A stretch of DNA of 64,000 nt. Origin: Solemya velum gill symbiont. GTDB lineage: Bacteria; Pseudomonadota; Gammaproteobacteria; Chromatiales; Chromatiaceae. The stretch lies in contig NZ_JRAA01000001.1 of the NCBI RefSeq assembly GCF_000787395.1, positions 124,001-188,000 on the forward strand. Reading direction: 5' to 3'. The translations under genes and the position numbers were made by a program. Below the pieces are notes generated by a model. It saw only the letters and a program-made list of their open reading frames with translations. It was not told where the DNA came from and searched no databases. Below are positions 37,075 through 45,882 of this stretch, piece by piece (positions within the stretch are counted from its first letter, which is position 1; each line of letters opens with the position of its first letter).

Positions 37075-38523
37075 ATGAATAAGTTAATCGGCGACCTGAT
37101 GGAGACATCCGGTGTCGGCTTCGGTACAAGCGGTGTTCGTGGGCTTGTCGAGCAGATGTCGGATGAACTCTGCTATGCTTATTCCGCCGCTTTTCTGCAG
37201 GCTGTATCGAGTAACGGGGAAAAGTTCGGGCATGTTGTGCTCGGCCACGATCTACGTCCCAGCAGCCCCGCAATCGCACGTGCCTGTGCAACGGCAATTA
37301 CCGACGCCGGTCTTGAGATTGTCTATGCAGGCGCCCTGCCTACACCGGCACTGGGACTCTACGCAGCCAAGACAAATTCTCCTGCAATTGTCGTCACAGG
37401 CAGTCACATTCCTTTTGACCGCAACGGTATCAAGTTCTATCGCGCCGAAGGTGAAATCACCAAGGCTGACGAAGGAGCGATACGCAATGCGGTAGTCACT
37501 ATTCCGAATCAGTTCGAGGTAATTGAACTTCCGCCGCTCTCACGCGAAGTTGGGGATGACTATACATCCAGGTATCCGGACTATTTCGGCGATCAGTCGC
37601 TGGTTGGCATGCGTGTCGCCGTCTATGAGCATTCCAGTGTTGCGCGCGACCTGTTGCATACAACTCTCGATAGTATGGGGGCAGAGGTTATTTCACTGGG
37701 GCGTACCGACCAGTTCATACCTATTGATACCGAGGCTGTACGCCCCGAGGATATTGAGCAGGCTCACTTGTGGGCACAGGAGAATAATTTTGATGCACTC
37801 CTATCCACAGATGGTGACGGAGACAGGCCACTGATCGGCGACGAGAAGGGCAAATGGTTTCGTGGTGATGATGTCGGCGTCCTGTGCGCAGGCTACCTGC
37901 AGGCGAATATCGTGGTAACTCCGGTTAACAGCAACACCTCGGTCGAGAAGTGTGGCTGGTTTGAAAAAGTGGTGCGCACGCGCATTGGCTCACCCTACGT
38001 GATAGAGGGAATGGACACATCTGCAGCTGAGTACAAGGGTGTTGTCGGGTACGAGGCCAACGGTGGCTTTCTACTCGGAAGTGATATCGAAAGAGAAGGG
38101 CGTACCTTGACCGCTCTGCCAACCAGGGATGCACTTCTGCCGATGCTGGCACTGCTATGCATGGCAAAAGAGAAAGGGCTGCTGTTGTCTGAATTGCCAA
38201 CGACCCTGCCATCAAGGTTTACGGCCAGTGACAGAATAGAGAACTTTCCAACTGAGCAGAGCCACCGCTTGATCGGGAGTTTGCAGAAAAACCATGATCA
38301 GGCCGCTGCATTGCTTGCGCCTGGGTCAGGCACTGTTGCTGGTGTAGACCTGACAGATGGTTTAAGGGTGACATTTGAAAGCGGCGTGATTGTTCATTTG
38401 AGGCCATCTGGGAATGCACCCGAACTGCGCTGTTATGCCGAAGCTGATACACCTGAACGCGCCAATGTACTTTGCCAGTCGTGTCTTTCACGACTAAAGG
38501 TATCTGCCAATATACCTGGTTAG
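37075..38523 (+). CDS. manB: Phosphomannomutase
   Basis: A 482-residue alpha-D-phosphohexomutase that converts mannose-6-phosphate to mannose-1-phosphate. The phosphoserine loop reads VTGSHIP rather than the more common TASHNP, but the phosphorylatable Ser is kept. The metal loop is STDGDGDRP, the sugar-binding loop YEANGG, and the phosphate-binding loop RPSGNAPELR. It is the last gene of the pgi-manC-manB group. The odd active loop matches a branch of mutases next to manC genes and does not look like a broken enzyme. Confidence 0.9.
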   Translation: MNKLIGDLMETSGVGFGTSGVRGLVEQMSDELCYAYSAAFLQAVSSNGEKFGHVVLGHDLRPSSPAIARACATAITDAGLEIVYAGALPTPALGLYAAKTNSPAIVVTGSHIPFDRNGIKFYRAEGEITKADEGAIRNAVVTIPNQFEVIELPPLSREVGDDYTSRYPDYFGDQSLVGMRVAVYEHSSVARDLLHTTLDSMGAEVISLGRTDQFIPIDTEAVRPEDIEQAHLWAQENNFDALLSTDGDGDRPLIGDEKGKWFRGDDVGVLCAGYLQANIVVTPVNSNTSVEKCGWFEKVVRTRIGSPYVIEGMDTSAAEYKGVVGYEANGGFLLGSDIEREGRTLTALPTRDALLPMLALLCMAKEKGLLLSELPTTLPSRFTASDRIENFPTEQSHRLIGSLQKNHDQAAALLAPGSGTVAGVDLTDGLRVTFESGVIVHLRPSGNAPELRCYAEADTPERANVLCQSCLSRLKVSANIPG

Positions 38524-38539
38524 CTGAAGAGAAATAAAA

Positions 38540-38575
38540 AAATGCCATGTCGCACACACCTCTATATGCGACACG
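38540..38575 (-). terminator. Terminator of the sigma/DUF3379 operon
   Basis: Read on the minus strand: a stem of about 11 bp (GCCGTGTCGCA / TGCGACATGGC with one mismatch) and then ATTTTTTATTT. It lies 23 bases past the stop at 38598. On the plus strand there is no T tract, so it serves mainly the minus-strand operon. Confidence 0.7.
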
Positions 38576-38597
38576 GCGATAAACCCGGCAAGCCGGA

Positions 38598-39326
38598 TTA
38601 AGCCTCTTTTGGGGTTAACGGGACGAGTGAGGCTTCAACCTCGTCCTTCAGGGGAAGTAGTTGCTCATCCATGACACCGATGATGCCGACTGCGCCATCA
38701 CCGTGCTGGAATAGGATGCCGTGAAACTGCTCACGTCCCATCATGCTGGCTCGATCTACCTCGGCGCCCGGCATGAAAAACAGTGTTACCGGACCTGATT
38801 CACCATCAAACACGATGTGCAAACTCGTGAGGTTTTCAAGTTCACATTTGCTTGCATGACGCATGCGTTCCGTCAGCACCTCCGAGATTCGGATGCCATA
38901 TTCATCCAGTAGCGGCCGTAACTTCTGTTGTGGAAATTTGGTGCGAATGTGTGTGACTTCCATGTGATCATAGAGGTGATCCATCATGCTTTCGGACAGC
39001 GCAGGTTCGGGTTGTAGCAACAGGCCGAAAACGACCACCATGGCGGCGACAAAACTGGCGGCAATGGAGTAGGCGGGCCTGAGCGCAGATTTGAACCATG
39101 AGGATTCCTCTTTGGCATGCTCCTCATCCATTTCCTGAGGGATCAGTTTGAGGCTCTCCGGGTCAAAGTCACTTTGAAGTCGCATGGCATCCTTGAGCTG
39201 TGCATCAAAATCAAGATATTCCTCCCTGATCTTGTGCAGCTCTGAATCCTGCATCGCTTCAACAAAGCGCTCGTCCTCGCTGTTGGGATCGATTACACAC
39301 TGTTTTCTGAATTCGATCTCATTCAT
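38598..39326 (-). CDS. DUF3379-family membrane protein, putative anti-sigma factor
   Basis: A 242-residue protein. An acidic cytoplasmic N-terminus (residues 1-~85) resembles anti-sigma domains without zinc ligands. A single membrane helix follows at about residues 87-105 (AYSIAASFVAAMVVVFGLLL), then a periplasmic domain of about 130 residues. This is the layout of DUF3379 proteins found with ECF sigma factors. The start overlaps the sigma gene stop by 4 bases. The signal it senses is unknown. Confidence 0.8.
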   Translation of the reverse strand: MNEIEFRKQCVIDPNSEDERFVEAMQDSELHKIREEYLDFDAQLKDAMRLQSDFDPESLKLIPQEMDEEHAKEESSWFKSALRPAYSIAASFVAAMVVVFGLLLQPEPALSESMMDHLYDHMEVTHIRTKFPQQKLRPLLDEYGIRISEVLTERMRHASKCELENLTSLHIVFDGESGPVTLFFMPGAEVDRASMMGREQFHGILFQHGDGAVGIIGVMDEQLLPLKDEVEASLVPLTPKEA

Positions 39327-39868
39327 GGATACAACCTCGCTACATTCGAACTTTGTGTCTCTGTCAAACTGCCCTTGACCTTCTGCTTGGCGCGAAACAG
39401 TCGCGTCATGACAGTATTTTCAGGCAGGTCCATCGTCTCGGCAATTTCCCGACAACTCATGCCGTGTATTACCTGCATTACCAGCGGTTCCCTGTAGTCA
39501 ATCGGGAGGGCCGCGATCGCCTTTCTCATAATGCTGATCTCGGTCCGGTTTTCCGGTTCAGAATCAGCGCTTGCTGTTACCTGGGTATTGTCGATGTCCA
39601 CAAGATCAAACTGTTTACGCTGGAAACGCCTGGCATTCTCGTTCCTGACGATGGTCAGTAACCGGGACTTGGCAACGCTTTCGTCTTTTAATTGATCCAG
39701 GTTTTTCCAGGCTCTTGCGTAAGCTTCCTGCACAACATCCTCTGCTGTGTGATGGTCTTTTGTCAGCCACAGTGCAAAACGATGAATATCTTGCGCGTAG
39801 AGGTCGACAAGTCGTTCGAATTGCCTCTTTTTCTTCTTCATGACTCTGTTTTCATCGTTTTTCTCCAT
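39323..39868 (-). CDS. ECF sigma factor
   Basis: A 181-residue sigma factor. Region 2 spans about residues 18-80 (HTAEDVVQEAYARAWKNL, KSRLLTIVRNENARRF) and region 4 about residues 118-168 (SCREIAETMDLPENTVMTRLFRAKQKV). Either the ATG at 39868 or the one nine codons further in could be the start; neither has a strong ribosome-binding site. It is the third ECF/anti-sigma pair in this window. No link to the neighbouring metabolic genes is evident. Confidence 0.9.
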   Translation of the reverse strand: MEKNDENRVMKKKKRQFERLVDLYAQDIHRFALWLTKDHHTAEDVVQEAYARAWKNLDQLKDESVAKSRLLTIVRNENARRFQRKQFDLVDIDNTQVTASADSEPENRTEISIMRKAIAALPIDYREPLVMQVIHGMSCREIAETMDLPENTVMTRLFRAKQKVKGSLTETQSSNVARLYP

Positions 39869-39924
39869 ATCTCAGGGAAGGAGACACAGCCAACCGGGAT
39901 TTTCTTTCACACGAATGAAAAAAA

Positions 39925-40242
39925 TCACATCTCTTTGCTTTTTGGCATGTTTGCGTGCTTTTGGAAGGCGTTGAGGAGTCTGTCCCTCTGCATGGTGTCA
40001 TCCACAATCTCGGCGTAATACCATTTGATTGCGGCTTTTATCATTGGTAGTTGCCGACTACTGATGGCGAGTGAGCCATCAGCAGCCTTCGCAGCGTAAT
40101 CAAGCAAGGTCTCGCGGCTGGTAGCGGCGCACTCCGAGCCACCGGGAGGATAGGCCGTGTGTGCGTATCGACGCATTAATTCAGCGAGCTGTTCCCCTCT
40201 ACCGTCCGAATTCTCGAAAGTGAGCCGGGGGCGCCGCATCAT
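39925..40242 (-). CDS. Hypothetical protein after SDR gene (105 aa)
   Basis: A soluble helical protein, start ATG at 40242, four bases after the stop of the SDR gene, so very likely translated with it. The frame is open far upstream within the SDR gene, but that extension is only the shadow of the SDR reading frame. It contains AIKWYYAEIVDDTMQRDRLL. I do not recognise a family. Confidence 0.6.
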   Translation of the reverse strand: MMRRPRLTFENSDGRGEQLAELMRRYAHTAYPPGGSECAATSRETLLDYAAKAADGSLAISSRQLPMIKAAIKWYYAEIVDDTMQRDRLLNAFQKHANMPKSKEM

Positions 40243-40246
40243 GGTC

Positions 40247-40960
40247 TCAGCTTTTGCCGTAAACCGGCACAGCGGCACCGGTAACGCAGCGTGCTGCATC
40301 TGAGCACAGGAACGCGACGACATCGGCGAGTGCTGCGGGTGGAACCCAGTTGTCAAAATCAGCGTCAGGCATGGCTGAGCGGTTTTCCGGTGTATCGATG
40401 GTACCGGGAAGGATGCAGTTAACATTGATGTTATCCATTTTATGCTCTGCAGCCATGCTTTCTGTCAGGGTGATTACAGCTGCCTTGGAAGCGCAGTAGG
40501 GTCCCATGGTTGCCTTACCTTCCCTGGCTGCGCGTGCAGAGATGCTGACGATCCGGCCAGCACCTGTTTCAATCATCTGCGGGATGGTGACACGAGAGCT
40601 GTGGAAGACAGACTGCGCGTTAAGTCCCATCATCATCTGCCACTCCCTGTCACTCGCCTCGTAGAGCTTGGAGCCCATTGCGAAACCGCCAGCGATATTT
40701 GCAAGGTAGTCACAGTTGCCGAACTGCTGCTTTACTGCATCTGCCATGGCAGCTACCGATTCAGGTTCGAACAGGTTGGTTTTGATGCTGATACAGGTGG
40801 TTTCTGCAGGGAGCCTTGAAGCGGTTTCTGCCATACCTTCCTCGTCGATATCAACCAGGGCGATTTTTGCACCATCCTGAGCAAACCTTTGTGCTACTGC
40901 TTCACCCAGGTTGCCAGCCGCACCCGTGATGATAATGACCTTGTCTTTGAACTCCGACAT
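40247..40960 (-). CDS. Short-chain dehydrogenase/reductase
   Basis: A 237-residue classical SDR. The NAD(P)-binding motif is TGAAGNLGEA (residues 13-22). Asp at the end of the second strand (LVDID) favours NAD. The catalytic Ser lies in IVSISARAA and the Tyr-Lys pair in YCASK. The substrate is not predictable; it may be a 3-oxoacyl-type or sugar/polyol alcohol dehydrogenase. It is followed by a small hypothetical gene in the same operon. Confidence 0.92.
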   Translation of the reverse strand: MSEFKDKVIIITGAAGNLGEAVAQRFAQDGAKIALVDIDEEGMAETASRLPAETTCISIKTNLFEPESVAAMADAVKQQFGNCDYLANIAGGFAMGSKLYEASDREWQMMMGLNAQSVFHSSRVTIPQMIETGAGRIVSISARAAREGKATMGPYCASKAAVITLTESMAAEHKMDNINVNCILPGTIDTPENRSAMPDADFDNWVPPAALADVVAFLCSDAARCVTGAAVPVYGKS

Positions 40961-41090
40961 TCTTATCCCCTTGTGGTTTCTGCTTTTTAACAGTTTCAGC
41001 TATGAGCAGAAAGTTACAAGTTACAAGTTATAAGGTTTTGTAGCGAAACCAGGGACAGTCAGTTGTCAGCAACTAATGAGCAACGATCAA

Positions 41091-43082
41091 CTAACCCAGC
41101 AGTGCTTTGATATTTGCCAGGTGCGCCTTGCCTTTTTCTACGGTTTTTTTCTGTTCGCCCTTGCGGCCCTGCCATTCGAGCAGCTCTTCCGGTAGTTCGT
41201 CGAGGAATCGACTCGGTTCACAGCTTTGCCATTCGCCGAATCGACGGCGTTTTTCACACATGGTCATGACCAGGCGGTGGCGTGCACGGGTTATTCCTAC
41301 ATAGGCAAGGCGGCGCTCTTCCTCGATATTCTCATCATCGATACTGTTCTGGTGGGGGAGGATGCCCTCCTCGATACCGACAAGATAGACTACAGGAAAT
41401 TCCAGCCCCTTGGCAGCGTGTAGGGTCATCAGGTTGACGCGGTCCGTGTCGCTGCCCTCGTCCTGGCGTTCGAGGATATCCATCAATGCAAGATGATTGA
41501 CCAGTTCCAGTGGTTCAGCCTCTTTCTCTTCCTCAAGTTTCGCCAGCCAGTTGACCAGTTCCAGTACGTTTTCCCAGCGTTTCATGGCTACTGTTTCCGA
41601 GGTGCTCTTTTCGTGCAGCCAGTCAGGGTATTCGATTTCGTTGAGGGCCTGTAGCAGGCTGCCGGGGACGCCTTCTTCGAGAGCCATGCGCTGGAATGTT
41701 TCGATCCAGTCAGAAAATGCATGCAGGCGCTTGCAGCGGCGTTCGTCAATCGTCTCCCTGATGCCGAATTCACGACAAGCCGAGAGTAGGCTGATGTCAC
41801 GCTCGTTGGCGTATTGTGCAAGCTTTTCCAGCGTGGCCGGTCCGATATCACGGCGTGGAATATTGATGATACGCAGAAATGCGGTGTTGTCGTCGGGATT
41901 GGCAATCAGGCGCAGGTAGGCCATTGCATCCTTCACTTCGGCACGTCCAAAGAAGGAGAGGCTACCGCTGAGAAAGTAGGGCAGGTCATGGTGGCGCAGC
42001 GCTTTCTCGAAGGCACGAGCCTGGTGATTACTGCGATAGAGAATGGCAATATCGCCAAGTTTCCTGCCCTGAAACTTGTGCATCAGAATGTCTGAAACGA
42101 CCTGTTCGGCTTCCTGCTCCTCTCCCTTGCACTGGATTACCTGGATCTTCTCACCCTGTGCCAGCTGGCTCCACAGGCGTTTCTCGAAAATGTGGGGGTT
42201 GTTGGCGATCAGGCTGTTTGCAGCATCGAGTATAGTGCTGACGGAGCGGTAGTTCTGTTCCAGCTTGATTACCTTCAGCATCGGGAAATCCTGCTGCAGT
42301 TGGCGCAGGTTATCGGGATTTGCGCCGCGCCAGGCGTAGATTGACTGGTCGTCGTCGCCGACCACTGTGAAGGCCTGCCTGATGCCTGCGATCTGCTTGA
42401 CCAGTTCATACTGACTCAGGTCAGTGTCCTGGTATTCGTCAACAAGCAGGTAGCGAATCCGGTTCTGCCACGCCTCAAGAACTTGCGGATGCTCACGGAA
42501 TAACAGTACCGGGAGACGAATCAGATCATCAAAATCGACTGCATTGTAGGCTCTGAGAGTGCGTTCGTAGGCGCCGTAGCATTGTGCAGCGCGTAGTTCG
42601 AGGGCGTCTTCAGCCATGCTGACTGCCTGTGCGGGCGTGATCAGCTTGCCTTTCCATTCGGAGATTTTCCAGCGGATACCTTCGGACTTGTCGTCGTCAT
42701 CCGCGTTGCGCAGCAGTTCCTGCACAAGTGGGCCAGTATCTTGTTCGTCGAGCAGGGTGAAGCCCGCTTTCAGGCCAACATGCAGATGTTCCTTCCTGAG
42801 GATTGTCAGGCCCAGTTGGTGGAAAGTACTGACCTTGAGCCCACGTGCTTTGCCGCTATCCATCAGACCGCTGACACGACCTCGCATCTCGCGCGCAGCC
42901 TTGTTGGTGAAGGTGACGGCCATGATCGCGTGCGCCGGTATGCCGGCTTTTTCAATCAGCCAGGCGATTTTGTGTGTAATCACACCCGTTTTGCCAGAAC
43001 CGGCTCCGGCAAGTACCAGTAGCGGAGAGCCTAGGTGGTGGACCGCAGACTGCTGCTCAGGGTTGAGATTTGTGGCAGCCAT
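41091..43082 (-). CDS. rep: ATP-dependent DNA helicase Rep
   Basis: A 663-residue UvrD/Rep-type superfamily 1 helicase. Motif I is AGAGSGKTGVIT, motif Ia TFTNKAAREM, motif II LVDEYQDT, motif III VGDDDQSIYAWRGA, motif IV EQNYRS, motif V NLMTLHAAKGLEFP and motif VI AYVGITRAR. The length and the order of motifs fit Rep rather than the longer UvrD. It unwinds DNA 3' to 5' and helps replication forks past obstacles. It is transcribed alone. Confidence 0.95.
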   Translation of the reverse strand: MAATNLNPEQQSAVHHLGSPLLVLAGAGSGKTGVITHKIAWLIEKAGIPAHAIMAVTFTNKAAREMRGRVSGLMDSGKARGLKVSTFHQLGLTILRKEHLHVGLKAGFTLLDEQDTGPLVQELLRNADDDDKSEGIRWKISEWKGKLITPAQAVSMAEDALELRAAQCYGAYERTLRAYNAVDFDDLIRLPVLLFREHPQVLEAWQNRIRYLLVDEYQDTDLSQYELVKQIAGIRQAFTVVGDDDQSIYAWRGANPDNLRQLQQDFPMLKVIKLEQNYRSVSTILDAANSLIANNPHIFEKRLWSQLAQGEKIQVIQCKGEEQEAEQVVSDILMHKFQGRKLGDIAILYRSNHQARAFEKALRHHDLPYFLSGSLSFFGRAEVKDAMAYLRLIANPDDNTAFLRIINIPRRDIGPATLEKLAQYANERDISLLSACREFGIRETIDERRCKRLHAFSDWIETFQRMALEEGVPGSLLQALNEIEYPDWLHEKSTSETVAMKRWENVLELVNWLAKLEEEKEAEPLELVNHLALMDILERQDEGSDTDRVNLMTLHAAKGLEFPVVYLVGIEEGILPHQNSIDDENIEEERRLAYVGITRARHRLVMTMCEKRRRFGEWQSCEPSRFLDELPEELLEWQGRKGEQKKTVEKGKAHLANIKALLG

Positions 43083-43227
43083 CAGCGAGTGATTCCGGTA
43101 TCTGTTTCAGGGTAACTGGGCAATTGATTCGATCAGGTTAGTCGGCTCAGCATCACTGGCGCCGTGTTTTGTCAGGAAGTGGTATTATCCAGATCAACAC
43201 ACAAAAAGTAACCTGTATTTAGTGGCA

Positions 43228-43938
43228 ATGGATAAAAAAAATAGCAAAATCGAAAGCATGTCTCAGCGCCCGGCGCATGAGTCCTGGCGAGTTTTCCAGA
43301 TCATGGCCGAATTTGTCGGTGGTTTCGAGAAGTTACAGTCAATCCAGCCTGCGGTTAGCATTTTCGGGTCGGCTCGTACGCCGGAGATGCACCCCTGGTA
43401 CGAGAAGACGGTGACACTGTCGCGGCTCTGTTCGGAAGCCGGTTTCGCTGTCGTATCTGGTGGTGGGCCCGGTATCATGGAAGCAGCTAATCGGGGCGGC
43501 AAGATGGGCAAGGCACCCAGCGTCGGCCTCAATATCTCCCTTCCCCAGGAGCAATCTTCAAACCACTACCAGGATATTAGCCTCGATTTTACGCACTTCT
43601 TTGCGCGCAAGGTGATGTTCGTTAAGCATGCTGTCGCCTATATTGTTATGCCCGGTGGTTTTGGCACACTGGATGAGTTTGCCGAGATTGTCACCCTGAT
43701 CCAGACTGGCAAGAGCCGCCGCATCCCGATTATCCTTGTAGAGAGGGATTTCTGGACAGGTCTGATCGACTGGTTTGAAAAAACCATGCTGCATCATGGC
43801 ACAATCAGTGAAAATGACCTTGATTTGATTCAGATTATCGACGATCCTGAAGAGGTCGTTGAAGCAATATTCAAACATTATGAAGGGCGTAGCCTTGAAC
43901 CCTCTGAAGCAGAAAAAGATCTGCTGATGGAGCTTTAA
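43228..43938 (+). CDS. LOG-family protein (TIGR00730, Rossmann fold)
   Basis: A 236-residue protein with the nucleotide-binding SGGGPGIMEAANRG and the hallmark PGGFGTLDE of the lysine decarboxylase-like/LOG family. LOG enzymes release cytokinin-type bases from their riboside monophosphates, and many bacterial members act as nucleotide 5'-monophosphate nucleosidases. The bacterial substrate here is not predictable. A GTG two codons earlier (43222) is an alternative start. It is followed by the DUF2782 gene 12 bases downstream. Confidence 0.88.
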   Translation: MDKKNSKIESMSQRPAHESWRVFQIMAEFVGGFEKLQSIQPAVSIFGSARTPEMHPWYEKTVTLSRLCSEAGFAVVSGGGPGIMEAANRGGKMGKAPSVGLNISLPQEQSSNHYQDISLDFTHFFARKVMFVKHAVAYIVMPGGFGTLDEFAEIVTLIQTGKSRRIPIILVERDFWTGLIDWFEKTMLHHGTISENDLDLIQIIDDPEEVVEAIFKHYEGRSLEPSEAEKDLLMEL

Positions 43939-43950
43939 ACAGGATCCAAT

Positions 43951-44328
43951 ATGAAACCGATTGTATACAGTATTTGTCTTGTATTGCTCTCCAGTGGAGC
44001 AGTTACCGCAGCTGATCAGGTAGCGGCACCGCCACCGCCAAAACTGCAAAAGCCCGGGGATGTGACGCTTAAACGCTACCTTGCCGAAGAGCAGCGCAGG
44101 AAACAGGAAGAGTCAGCACCGGCACGACATAATGTCACTGTCGTCAAGGGAGAGGGTGCGACTGTTTACGAGTACCGCCGCGATGGTGGCCTCTATCGAA
44201 CCGAGATTGACCCCAAGCACGGGCCGGTCTATATATTCGATGACACGGATGCTGACGGGACTGTCAACGACGGTGGAGCCGATCCACACTCCCAAGATAC
44301 GCAGATGTGGAACCTGATGAAGTGGTAA
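43951..44328 (+). CDS. DUF2782-family periplasmic protein
   Basis: A 125-residue protein with a signal peptide (about residues 1-20, cleavage at VTA-ADQ) and a proline-rich stretch (AAPPPPKLQKP). A domain with VYEYRRDGGLYRTEIDPKHG and FDDTDADGTVND follows. This matches DUF2782, a family of unknown function usually found beside polA or LOG-type genes in gammaproteobacteria. The DTDADGT stretch looks like a calcium-type loop, but binding is unproven. Confidence 0.82.
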   Translation: MKPIVYSICLVLLSSGAVTAADQVAAPPPPKLQKPGDVTLKRYLAEEQRRKQEESAPARHNVTVVKGEGATVYEYRRDGGLYRTEIDPKHGPVYIFDDTDADGTVNDGGADPHSQDTQMWNLMKW

Positions 44329-44432
44329 ATCTGGCTGCCTGATATTTCTCTGCTTCGTTCATCTTCTGTTCAGGGTGGTTCATCTAGTCTGTTAGCCACA
44401 GTAAGAACGAATGGCTCAACAGGAGAAACAAA

Positions 44433-44900
44433 ATGAAACTTCGACTTATTTCAGTTGCAACTGCAATATCAGCACTACTGGTTGTCACACCTGCAGTTGC
44501 TGACAAAAAGGATGGTCACCACAAGCACGACGGTAAAGATAGTAGCGTGATTGTTGTTCGTGGAGACAGGGATCGCGTCACCAGGCATTCGCACAAGCAT
44601 CGCCATGGTGACAGAAAGCATGTCCACAAACATCGCCACGGTCCAAGGTACAGTCACCACCGAAATGGACATGGTCATAAAAAGGGCCGTCATCACCGTC
44701 GTGACCATGTGGTAAAACATAAGCATTGGCATCGTCATCCCGGTGGTCTAAAACATTCGCACAAGCATAAGCACGGAAGAAACTTTTCACATCACCGTGA
44801 TCACGTCCGTCACTATTCAAGCCATGATCATTTTGATGCGGAAGACTTCTTTGCCGGAATGCTTCTCTACGGAATCATTGATGGACTTGACGAGCATTAA
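44433..44900 (+). CDS. Histidine-rich secreted protein, putative metal binder
   Basis: A 155-residue protein with a signal peptide ending at about residue 23 (PAVA-DKK). About one residue in five is histidine (roughly 33), mostly in HK/HR/HH alternations such as HSHKHRHGDRKHVHKHRHG. The last 25 residues are different: acidic and hydrophobic (DAEDFFAGMLLYGIIDGL). The base composition suits binding of Ni, Zn, Cu or Co in the periplasm; which metal is unknown. It is followed by a PepSY protein and a two-component system, as if it were a target of that system. GGAG before the ATG is a good ribosome-binding site. Confidence 0.75.
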   Translation: MKLRLISVATAISALLVVTPAVADKKDGHHKHDGKDSSVIVVRGDRDRVTRHSHKHRHGDRKHVHKHRHGPRYSHHRNGHGHKKGRHHRRDHVVKHKHWHRHPGGLKHSHKHKHGRNFSHHRDHVRHYSSHDHFDAEDFFAGMLLYGIIDGLDEH

Positions 44901-44948
44901 GAGTAAGCCAACTTGTCCAGCAATTCTCAATGTCAGGAGTCACGCAGA

Positions 44949-45188
44949 ATGTACCTACGACTCGCACTGCTGATATTCCTGCTACTGGCACAAGGTTCTC
45001 TCGCTGCCCGTTCTCACGATAATGGGAACGGGCACAGGGAGCTCTCGCGTGAACAGGCAGCAGCGATAGCCCGCAAGCGGCACCCTGGCAAGGTGCTTTC
45101 GGTCAGGCGCATTAAAGGCAAGAAGCCACCCGCATACCGCGTCAAGATACTTTCTAAAGGTGACGTGCGTGTGATCAGGGTGCCCTGA
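44949..45188 (+). CDS. PepSY-like secreted protein
   Basis: A 79-residue protein. Residues 1-20 form a signal peptide (LRLALLIFLLLAQGSLA). The rest resembles one PepSY domain: LSREQAAAIARKRHPGKVLSVRR, PPAYRVKIL and VRVIRV. Similar proteins often stand directly before OmpR/PhoQ-type two-component genes. I chose the ATG at 44949, with AGGAG upstream. It lies 10 bases before the response regulator and is probably co-transcribed. Confidence 0.8.
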   Translation: MYLRLALLIFLLLAQGSLAARSHDNGNGHRELSREQAAAIARKRHPGKVLSVRRIKGKKPPAYRVKILSKGDVRVIRVP

Positions 45189-45198
45189 GGGGATTGCC

Positions 45199-45882
45199 GT
45201 GCGTGTACTGATTATAGAAGATGATGACAGGCTGCGTGCTCAGCTTGTACAGTTGCTTCAAGATGGTGGCTATGCGGTTGACATGGCGTCTGATGGTGAT
45301 GATGGTCTATTCCAGGCGCTTGAAAATCCGCTTGATATGGCGGTCATTGATCTTGGCTTGCCGGGAGTCGCGGGCGACGAGATTATTCGCCAGGTACGTG
45401 CTGCCGGTCTCGACTATCCCATCCTTATCCTGACTGCACGTGATGCCTGGCAAAGCAAGGTCGAGGGGCTTGAAGCCGGAGCTGACGACTACCTGGTTAA
45501 ACCTTTTCACCCCAAGGAACTGATTGCACGTCTGGGTGCGCTACTGCGCAGAACCGGTGGCTGGACTCAGGCGGTGATGCAGTGTGGTCCGTTAAAGCTG
45601 GATACTGCCCGACAACGTGTGACGATGCATGACGAGGAGATTGAGCTCACCGCATATGAGTATCGTGTTCTCGAATATCTCGTATTGCATGTCGGTGAAG
45701 TGGTTTCAAAACGCGCGCTGATTGAACAACTCTATGACGAGGAGAGCGACCGCTACAGTAATACCATCGAAGTGTTTATCAGGCGCTTGCGCAAAAAACT
45801 CGATCACGACAACAAGCTCGATCCCATCGAAACACTGCGCGGGCGGGGTTACCGTCTGACACTCGAGCGGAGCAATCATTGA
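45199..45882 (+). CDS. OmpR/PhoP-family response regulator
   Basis: A 227-residue protein. The receiver domain (residues 1-115) has acidic residues IIEDDD, phospho-acceptor Asp in VIDLGLPG, Thr in LTARDAW and Lys in LVKPFHP. The winged-helix DNA-binding domain (residues ~128-222) has ELTAYEYRVLEYLVLH and SNTIEVFIRRLRKKL. It starts with GTG. Its stop overlaps the start of the kinase gene by 4 bases. It is likely a QseB/PhoP-type regulator of the preceding PepSY and His-rich genes. Confidence 0.93.
   Translation: MRVLIIEDDDRLRAQLVQLLQDGGYAVDMASDGDDGLFQALENPLDMAVIDLGLPGVAGDEIIRQVRAAGLDYPILILTARDAWQSKVEGLEAGADDYLVKPFHPKELIARLGALLRRTGGWTQAVMQCGPLKLDTARQRVTMHDEEIELTAYEYRVLEYLVLHVGEVVSKRALIEQLYDEESDRYSNTIEVFIRRLRKKLDHDNKLDPIETLRGRGYRLTLERSNH

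Noticed and set aside
37075-38523. Phosphomannomutase with a broken active site (TGSHIP instead of TASHNP)
   Set aside because: The serine is kept, all other loops are intact and the gene sits in a complete pathway; it looks like a normal branch variant.
39925-40425. 166-codon form of the small gene after the SDR gene
   Set aside because: The first 61 codons lie inside the SDR coding region in another frame; the ATG at 40242 is the natural start.
44433-44900. Tandem DNA repeat rather than a protein gene in the His-rich region
   Set aside because: The repeats are only at the dipeptide level; there is a good ribosome-binding site, a signal peptide and a non-repetitive C-terminus.
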